Assembly: GCA_012841995.1 (NCBI GenBank)
Contig: DUTQ01000290.1
Coordinates: 1-9,565 of the forward strand
DNA length: 9,565 nt
Direction: 5' to 3'
Source of the DNA: Thermoanaerobacterales bacterium
Lineage (GTDB): Bacteria; Bacillota; Thermosediminibacteria; Thermosediminibacterales; Tepidanaerobacteraceae
In this document: in pieces, positions 5,239 through 9,565 of the stretch
Layout of the letters: each line of letters begins with the position of its first letter
Numbering within the stretch: the first letter of the stretch is position 1
The notes under the pieces: generated by a model
The model's database searches: none
Seen by the model: only the letters and a program-made list of their open reading frames with translations
What the model was told of the DNA's origin: nothing
Made by a program: the position numbers and the translations under genes

Positions 5239-7332
5239 TTATTTATGAAGTAATGTCCTTGTGGAATTTAAAATTGCAATAAGCGCAACACCCACATCGG
5301 CAAATACTGCCCCCCACATGGTAACGATTCCTGCAGCACCAAGCGCAAGAAATATTATCTTTACCCCCAAGGCAAAAATGATATTTTGAACTATTATTTT
5401 CCTGGTGTAGCGTGCAATCCTGATGGCTTCTCCAAGCTTTGAAGGAGCATCCTCCATTATGACAATATCTGCAGCTTCTATAGCTGCATCAGAGCCTAAT
5501 CCCCCCATGGCTATGCCTATATCAGCTTGAGCAATTACCGGTGCATCATTTATTCCATCACCCACAAAGGCTACTTTTCCTTTGTTTTGAGTATTGCTCT
5601 TAAGTTGTTCCAGTATCTTCACTTTGTCTTCAGGTAAGAGTTTTGCATAAAAGCTATCAATGCCAATCTGCTCTGATACCCTTTTGGCAACACCGGGATT
5701 GTCACCGGTCAGCATTACTGTATATCTTACCCCTTGCTGTTTTATGTCTTTTATTGCTTTTTTTGCATCAGGTTTAATTTCATCAGATATTATTATACAA
5801 CCTGCATATACGCCATTTATGGCTACATACACTACCGTTTCGGGAATATGCAGTTTCGTAAACTCAATCCCTTGTTGCTGCATTAATTTTTCATTTCCTG
5901 CAAGTATTTTCAACCCTTTGGCGGTAGCTTGTACACCATGACCGGAGATCTCTCTATAATCATAAGCTACTGTCTCAATCTCTTTCCCATATGCATCCAA
6001 TATTGATCTTGCAATAGGGTGATTTGATGATACTTCTGCAAATGCCGCCCATTTTAAAACCTCATCCTCGCTAAAGCCGTTTGCCGGTTTGATTTGTGTT
6101 ACTTTAAAAACTCCTTTAGTAAGTGTCCCTGTTTTGTCAAAAACTACTGTTTGCAAATGTGTAAGTGCTTCAAGAAAATTTGCCCCTTTTATCAATATAC
6201 CCTTCTTTGAGGCACCGCCTATGCCTCCGAAATACCCCAAAGGTATAGAGACAACCAAGGCACACGGACAGGAGATAACAAGCATTGTCAATGCCCTGTA
6301 AAGCCACTTGGAAAAGGAAGCGCCACCGATAATAAGCGGCGGTATGATGGCAACTGCGGCAGAAGTAAAGACTACTGCAGGTGTATAGTATCGGGCGAAT
6401 CTGGTAATAAACTGCTCGGTTTTGGCTTTACGGGCCCCTGCATTTTGTACTAAGTCAAGTATCTTTGAAACTGATGATTCGCCAAAATTTTTCTCGACTT
6501 CAACTTCAAGCAATCCATCAATATTTACCATGCCTGATAGGATTTTTTTGCCAGGCTCCATCTTCCTGGGAACAGATTCACCTGTCAATGCAGATGTATC
6601 TGTAAATGAATCTCCTTTTATGACTTTGCCGTCTAACGGAACCTTTTCCCCTGGTTTAACTATGATGATATCACCTATTTGAACATCATCTGGTGACACT
6701 ATTTTAACACTACCTTCGGCTTTTAGATTTGCGTAATCAGGGCGGATTTCCATAAGAGTTTCAATTGACCTTCTGGAGCGATTTACCGCCAGTGACTGAA
6801 AGTATTCGCCCACAGAGTAAAATAACATTACCCCGACAGCTTCAGGCAGCTCATGTATGGCAAAAGCACCTATGGTGGCAATCGTCATGAGGAAATTTTC
6901 ATCGAAGATTTCTCCACTGGTTATATTTTTTATTGCAGTTAAGATAACCTCATGGCCACATATGAAATAGGCAGCAAGAAAAATTGCGTATTCTATGAGC
7001 TCATATCTTCCGTGAAGTTTTGGGGCCAACAGCAAACCCACTAAAAGAAGAGCTGATGATGCAATAATTGAAGCCATTTTGCTTTTAAGCTCATTCTTGT
7101 TTTCATCCATGTTTGCACCTTTGCCTGTCACTTTCCCTTTAGCTACTAGCTTGACATCAGGTTCGATTTGATTAATAACTTTTCTTACATCTTCTTCATA
7201 TTGTCTTGGTATATCTATGGTTTTTGTAACAAAGTTTATATTTATATGGGAAAGCCCTGCTATCTTTCTGATCTCTCCCTCAAGTTTTGCCGCACAGTGG
7301 GCACAGTCCAACCCCATAAGCATATATGTCAA
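5239..7332 (-). CDS. cadA: Heavy-metal-exporting P1B-type ATPase (Zn/Cd/Pb class, CadA/ZntA-like)
   Basis: 697 residues. It pumps divalent soft metals out of the cell at the expense of ATP. The N-terminal metal-binding domain has GLDCAHC (Cys10 and Cys13). The actuator motif TGES is at 250-253, the membrane metal-binding CPC at 355-357, and the phosphorylated Asp399 lies in DKTGTLT. GDGINDAP of the hinge domain follows, and the last helix carries WGAVFADVGV...LNSTR. CPC plus this Asp-containing last helix is the pattern of the Zn/Cd/Pb group rather than the copper group. I chose TTG 7332 because GAGGTGA (7338-7344) lies five bases before it and the HMA domain starts at once. ATG 7374 (711 residues) falls in the operator and has no binding site. 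No CadC-type regulator is in the window. Zinc, cadmium, lead or cobalt preference is not resolved. Confidence 0.92.
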   Translation of the reverse strand: MTYMLMGLDCAHCAAKLEGEIRKIAGLSHININFVTKTIDIPRQYEEDVRKVINQIEPDVKLVAKGKVTGKGANMDENKNELKSKMASIIASSALLLVGLLLAPKLHGRYELIEYAIFLAAYFICGHEVILTAIKNITSGEIFDENFLMTIATIGAFAIHELPEAVGVMLFYSVGEYFQSLAVNRSRRSIETLMEIRPDYANLKAEGSVKIVSPDDVQIGDIIIVKPGEKVPLDGKVIKGDSFTDTSALTGESVPRKMEPGKKILSGMVNIDGLLEVEVEKNFGESSVSKILDLVQNAGARKAKTEQFITRFARYYTPAVVFTSAAVAIIPPLIIGGASFSKWLYRALTMLVISCPCALVVSIPLGYFGGIGGASKKGILIKGANFLEALTHLQTVVFDKTGTLTKGVFKVTQIKPANGFSEDEVLKWAAFAEVSSNHPIARSILDAYGKEIETVAYDYREISGHGVQATAKGLKILAGNEKLMQQQGIEFTKLHIPETVVYVAINGVYAGCIIISDEIKPDAKKAIKDIKQQGVRYTVMLTGDNPGVAKRVSEQIGIDSFYAKLLPEDKVKILEQLKSNTQNKGKVAFVGDGINDAPVIAQADIGIAMGGLGSDAAIEAADIVIMEDAPSKLGEAIRIARYTRKIIVQNIIFALGVKIIFLALGAAGIVTMWGAVFADVGVALIAILNSTRTLLHK

Positions 7333-7355
7333 TTTTGTCACCTCTCCCCAGGCAT

Positions 7356-7377
7356 CATTTGAACATTTGCTCAAATG
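7356..7377. promoter_or_regulatory. ArsR/SmtB-like operator in front of the ATPase gene
   Basis: CATTTGAACA (7356-7365) and TGCTCAAATG (7368-7377) form a 10-2-10 inverted repeat with one mismatch. Its size and TGAACA-like core resemble the 12-2-12 operators of metal-sensing ArsR/SmtB repressors (SmtB, CzrA, CadC). It lies just downstream of the predicted transcription start, where a bound repressor would block the polymerase. Confidence 0.6.
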
Positions 7378-7390
7378 TATTGATGTAATT

Positions 7391-7419
7391 ATATTATCAT
7401 TTCAACCAGTGATTTTCAA
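7391..7419 (-). promoter_or_regulatory. Sigma-A type promoter of the ATPase gene
   Basis: On the minus strand, TTGAAA (7414-7419) and TAATAT (7391-7396) are separated by 17 bases. Transcription would start near 7384, about 50 nt before the TTG start and just before the palindromic operator. Confidence 0.7.
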
Positions 7420-7563
7420 TAATTATTTTTAAAATGAGTATGTATAAATTTTCAGAACATACTTTTATAATAGTTTTGGCACTAATCTTGGTTTTAATCT
7501 TAAGTATGAGCTTTCGGATAATATTTTATTAAAGGAGAGATAGAGCTGAAAAATGTTTGGTAT

Positions 7564-7578
7564 TGATAATAATTATAT
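7564..7578. promoter_or_regulatory. PerR-box-like sequence upstream of the peroxiredoxin gene
   Basis: TGATAATAATTATAT matches the B. subtilis PerR box TTATAATnATTATAA at 12 of the 14 defined positions. It ends four bases before the -35. The region is very AT-rich, so a chance match is quite possible. Confidence 0.3.
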
Positions 7579-7582
7579 ACTT

Positions 7583-7610
7583 TTGCTTGTCTATTGATAA
7601 AATCTATAAT
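7583..7610 (+). promoter_or_regulatory. Sigma-A type promoter of the peroxiredoxin gene
   Basis: TTGCTT (7583-7588) and a perfect TATAAT (7605-7610) are 16 bases apart. Transcription would start near 7617, giving a leader of about 40 nt. Confidence 0.6.
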
Positions 7611-7656
7611 ATACTTATAGTAAATATTATTATTATTATATAAGGGGTGAAATGAT

Positions 7657-8241
7657 ATGTTAATTGGTAACAAAGCTCCCGATTTTACCGGCAAAGCTTA
7701 CTGGAATGGCTCACTGAAAGATATTAGTTTGAGTGATTTTAAAGGCAAATGGGTGGTTTTGTGTTTCTACCCTGGTGATTTTACCTTTGTGTGACCTACC
7801 GAACTTGCAGGCATAGCAGTTCGCTATGATGAATTAAAGAGTTTGAATGTGGAAGTAATAGCCGTAAGTGTAGATAGTGCTTTTAGTCATAAGATTTGGA
7901 ATGAAATTGAGCTTTCAAAGATGGTTGAAGGCGGTATACCTTATCCCATGCTATCTGATCAAAATGGAAATATTGGAAGAGCTTATGGTGTTTACAGCGA
8001 AGAACAGGGTGTAAACTTTAGAGGTCGTTTCTTGATCGACCCGAAAGGAATAGTTCAGGCAATGGAGGTTTTGACTCCGCCTGTAGGAAGAAACCCTGCT
8101 GAACTAATTAGACAGATAAAAGCTTATCAGCATAATCAGAAAACAGGAGAGGTTATGCCATCAGGTTGGACAGAAGGTGCCCCTACTATTAAACCTTCTA
8201 AAAACCTTGCAGGCAATGTATGGAAGGTATGGAAACCGTAA
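7657..8241 (+). CDS. Selenocysteine-containing peroxiredoxin (AhpC/Prx1 type), UGA decoded at codon 46
   Basis: 194 residues if the in-frame TGA at 7792-7794 is read as selenocysteine. Peroxiredoxins reduce hydrogen peroxide and organic peroxides in the cytoplasm. The frame is open on both sides of the TGA, and the protein aligns by eye with AhpC along its whole length. PGDFTFV-U-PTEL (39-50) is the universal active site with Sec46 in place of the peroxidatic Cys. Thr43 and Arg122 ([10 protein letters not shown]) complete the catalytic triad with it. The C-terminal GEV-M-PSGW (164-171) corresponds to GEVCPA.W, so the resolving Cys is Met167; only Cys36 remains. ATG 7657 follows AAGGGGTGAA (7642-7651). 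A SECIS-like hairpin sits directly after the UGA. The gene is monocistronic with its own promoter and terminator. A nonsense mutation or sequencing error (TGT/TGC to TGA) is the alternative; position and hairpin argue against it. Confidence 0.88.
7800..7823 (+). promoter_or_regulatory. Bacterial SECIS-like hairpin after the UGA codon
   Basis: CGAAC (7800-7804) pairs with GTTCG (7819-7823). T7805 is bulged. TGC (7806-7808) pairs with GCA (7816-7818), and the loop is AGGCATA. E. coli fdhF has the same order: stem, bulged U, short GC stem, and a loop starting AGG; the string UUGCAGG is identical. The hairpin starts 5 nt after the UGA, within the distance needed by SelB. Confidence 0.75.
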
Positions 8242-8257
8242 AATAAATTAGATACTT

Positions 8258-8298
8258 AAGCCCTTTACTTTGTAACCAGTCAAAGTAAGGGGCTTTTT
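8258..8298 (+). terminator. Intrinsic terminator after the peroxiredoxin gene
   Basis: A 15-bp stem (8258-8272 with 8281-8295, one G-U pair) has an 8-base loop and runs directly into five T (8294-8298). It lies 16 bp after the stop codon. Confidence 0.9.
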
Positions 8299-8336
8299 GA
8301 TATGTAAGGTAAGTTTCATTTATCTTTTAAATATTA

Positions 8337-8379
8337 ATATCCCAAGTAAGGTTTGCCTACCAAATCTTACTTGGGATAT
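8337..8379 (-). terminator. Terminator-like hairpin after the flavodiiron gene
   Basis: A stem of 19 pairs (8337-8355 with 8361-8379, one G-U) closes a 5-base loop CCTAC. It begins 6 bp after the flavodiiron stop. The following minus-strand sequence is AT-rich (TAATATTTAAAAG) rather than a pure T-run, so termination strength is uncertain. Confidence 0.65.
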
Positions 8380-8385
8380 ATTATC

Positions 8386-9565
8386 TTATGCTTTCAGCTT
8401 GCTTGCCAGCTTTTTCCCAAAGTCACGGCACATATTTAATTCCTCGTCATCAGGCACCCAATTGACCCTGATGCCTTCATCGATAAGTTCAAAGCCGCCT
8501 TCTTTCAACTGTTCATTGATTATCTTTACAGCTTCTCCACCCCAGCCATAGCTTCCAAAGGCTGCAGCCTTTTTATTTTTAAATCCGAGCCCCTTAATTT
8601 CAGATAAAATTGCTGCAACAGATGAAAGTATACCTCGATTTACAGTGGAAGACCCAACTATTACTGCTTTTGATTTGAAAACCTCTGTAGCGATATCGGT
8701 CTTGTCAGAGCGTGCTGAATTGTATAACTTGATGTTAACTTTTTCATCAACTTGCTTAATCCCCTCTGCAATTGCTTCTGCCATCCTTCTTGTACTATTC
8801 CACATTGTGTCGTAAACTATAGTGATTTGATCTTCCTGATAATCTTTTGCCCACTCCATATACTTTTCAACTATCTGTGTCGGGTTATCTCTCCAGATAA
8901 TGCCGTGGCTGGGACAAATCATATCTATAGGAAGATTTAATTTTAAAATCTCATCTATCTTTTGTTCTACTAATTTGCTAAAAGGTGCCAATATGTTGGC
9001 ATAATACTTTATGGCTTCTTGGAATAATTCTGCTTGGTCTACCAGGTCATTGTACATGTATTCACTAGCAAAATGTTGACCAAAGCCATCATTGCTGAAG
9101 AGGATGTTATCTTGCGTCAGATATGAAAACATGGTGTCAGGCCAGTGAAGCATACGTGCTTCGATGAAAATAATCTCTCTTTTCCCAAGATTTAACCTAT
9201 CACCGGTTTTTACCGGCACAAAGTTCCAGTCTTGGTGATAGTGGCCTTTTATGAGTTTAACGCCGTTTTTTGTGCAATAAATGGGTGTATTGGGTATCTC
9301 TTTCATAAGAAGTGGAAGTGCGCCGCTGTGATCAACTTCTGCATGGTTTGATATGATGTAATCTATTTCATTTAAATCTATTTCTTTTTTTAGATTTTCA
9401 ACAAATTCTTCTGCAAATGGCTCCCAGACCGTATCAATTAGTACTGTTTTCTCATCTCTTATAAGGTAAGAATTATAGGATGACCCTCGATGTGTTGAGA
9501 ACTCATCACCATGAAACTTTCTGAGCTCCCAATCGATTTTTCCAACCCAAGTAATATCGTCTTTA
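8386..9565 (-). CDS. fprA: Flavodiiron protein (FprA-type oxygen/NO reductase), 5' end cut by the window
   Basis: 392 residues are visible and the frame is open to the window edge; by comparison with the family about ten N-terminal residues are missing. Flavodiiron proteins reduce O2 to water or NO to N2O in the cytoplasm of anaerobes, with electrons usually from rubredoxin. The N-terminal metallo-beta-lactamase-like domain shows FHGDEFSTHRGSSYNSYLI and the di-iron motif NHAEVDHSGALP (visible His74, Glu76, Asp78, His79). The remaining ligands follow: His in MLHWPDT, Asp in SNDGFGQH and His in PSHGIIWR. The C-terminal flavodoxin domain starts at ITIVYDTMWNSTRRMAEAIAEGI, with FMN-binding loops at GSSTVNRG and GSYGWGGEA. 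No rubredoxin domain is fused at the C-terminus. An internal ATG at 9306 would remove the His/Glu/Asp ligands and is not the start. It converges with the peroxiredoxin gene. Confidence 0.93.
   Translation of the reverse strand, partial: KDDITWVGKIDWELRKFHGDEFSTHRGSSYNSYLIRDEKTVLIDTVWEPFAEEFVENLKKEIDLNEIDYIISNHAEVDHSGALPLLMKEIPNTPIYCTKNGVKLIKGHYHQDWNFVPVKTGDRLNLGKREIIFIEARMLHWPDTMFSYLTQDNILFSNDGFGQHFASEYMYNDLVDQAELFQEAIKYYANILAPFSKLVEQKIDEILKLNLPIDMICPSHGIIWRDNPTQIVEKYMEWAKDYQEDQITIVYDTMWNSTRRMAEAIAEGIKQVDEKVNIKLYNSARSDKTDIATEVFKSKAVIVGSSTVNRGILSSVAAILSEIKGLGFKNKKAAAFGSYGWGGEAVKIINEQLKEGGFELIDEGIRVNWVPDDEELNMCRDFGKKLASKLKA

Noticed and set aside
7546..7596. Possible 14-codon leader peptide (ATG at 7552) after an AAAGGAGAG at 7532-7540
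   Set aside because: Spacing to the ATG is too long, the frame ends within the peroxiredoxin promoter, and no upstream promoter is convincing.
7500..7694. 64-codon minus-strand frame in the ATPase-peroxiredoxin gap
   Set aside because: It is antisense to the peroxiredoxin promoter and start, with low-complexity Asn/Tyr/Ile content typical of AT-rich non-coding DNA.
7843..8241. Separate 132-codon peroxiredoxin-like gene starting at an internal TTG
   Set aside because: It is the C-terminal part of the selenoprotein read from 7657. It has no ribosome binding site and lacks the active site.
1..9565. CRISPR arrays, tRNA or rRNA genes, transposases
   Set aside because: No regularly spaced repeats, cloverleaf sequences or transposase motifs were seen. 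The only long repeat is the inverted pair at 1-202.

Overview
The window is AT-rich DNA with short intergenic gaps, strong GGAGG/GGGGTGA-type ribosome binding sites and several TTG/GTG starts. It encodes a flavodiiron protein, a selenocysteine-type peroxiredoxin, an ECF sigma/anti-sigma pair and an orphan PurC variant. This points to an anaerobic low-GC Firmicute of the class Clostridia. The genus cannot be fixed from sequence reading alone.

Layout: (1) 1-1220, minus strand: a molybdate/tungstate-type ABC transporter operon. modA is intact with promoter and candidate operator. A gene resembling the start of modB follows 20 bp later but breaks after about 66 codons, exactly where an 82-bp perfect inverted duplication of its own coding sequence begins. 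(2) 1339-2146, plus strand: a monocistronic SAICAR synthase (purC) variant with promoter and terminator. (3) 2221-5089, minus strand: ECF sigma factor, a large membrane-anchored anti-sigma factor with a LolA/RseB-like outer region, and a small anchored protein with a duplicated domain. A good ECF-type promoter precedes them, suggesting autoregulation. (4) 5114-7419, minus strand: a Zn/Cd/Pb-type P1B ATPase with its own sigma-A promoter, an ArsR/SmtB-like operator and a terminator. (5) 7564-8298, plus strand: a peroxiredoxin of the AhpC/Prx1 type whose peroxidatic cysteine codon is an in-frame TGA followed at once by a SECIS-like hairpin; the usual resolving cysteine is Met. (6) 8337-9565, minus strand: a flavodiiron (FprA-type) oxygen/NO reductase, convergent with the peroxiredoxin and cut by the window edge.

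The most notable observation is the peroxiredoxin. Simple ORF calling splits it at the UGA and reports only the C-terminal 132 residues, but the reading frame is continuous from 7657 to 8241 with UGA at codon 46 in a PGDFTFV-U-PTEL context. The hairpin just downstream shares the UUGCAGG element (bulged U, short GC stem, G-rich loop) of the well-known E. coli fdhF SECIS. Together with the adjacent flavodiiron gene, this end of the window looks like an oxidative-stress defence region of an anaerobe that uses selenium; the transporter at the other end handles molybdenum or tungsten, metals that often serve selenium-containing enzymes.
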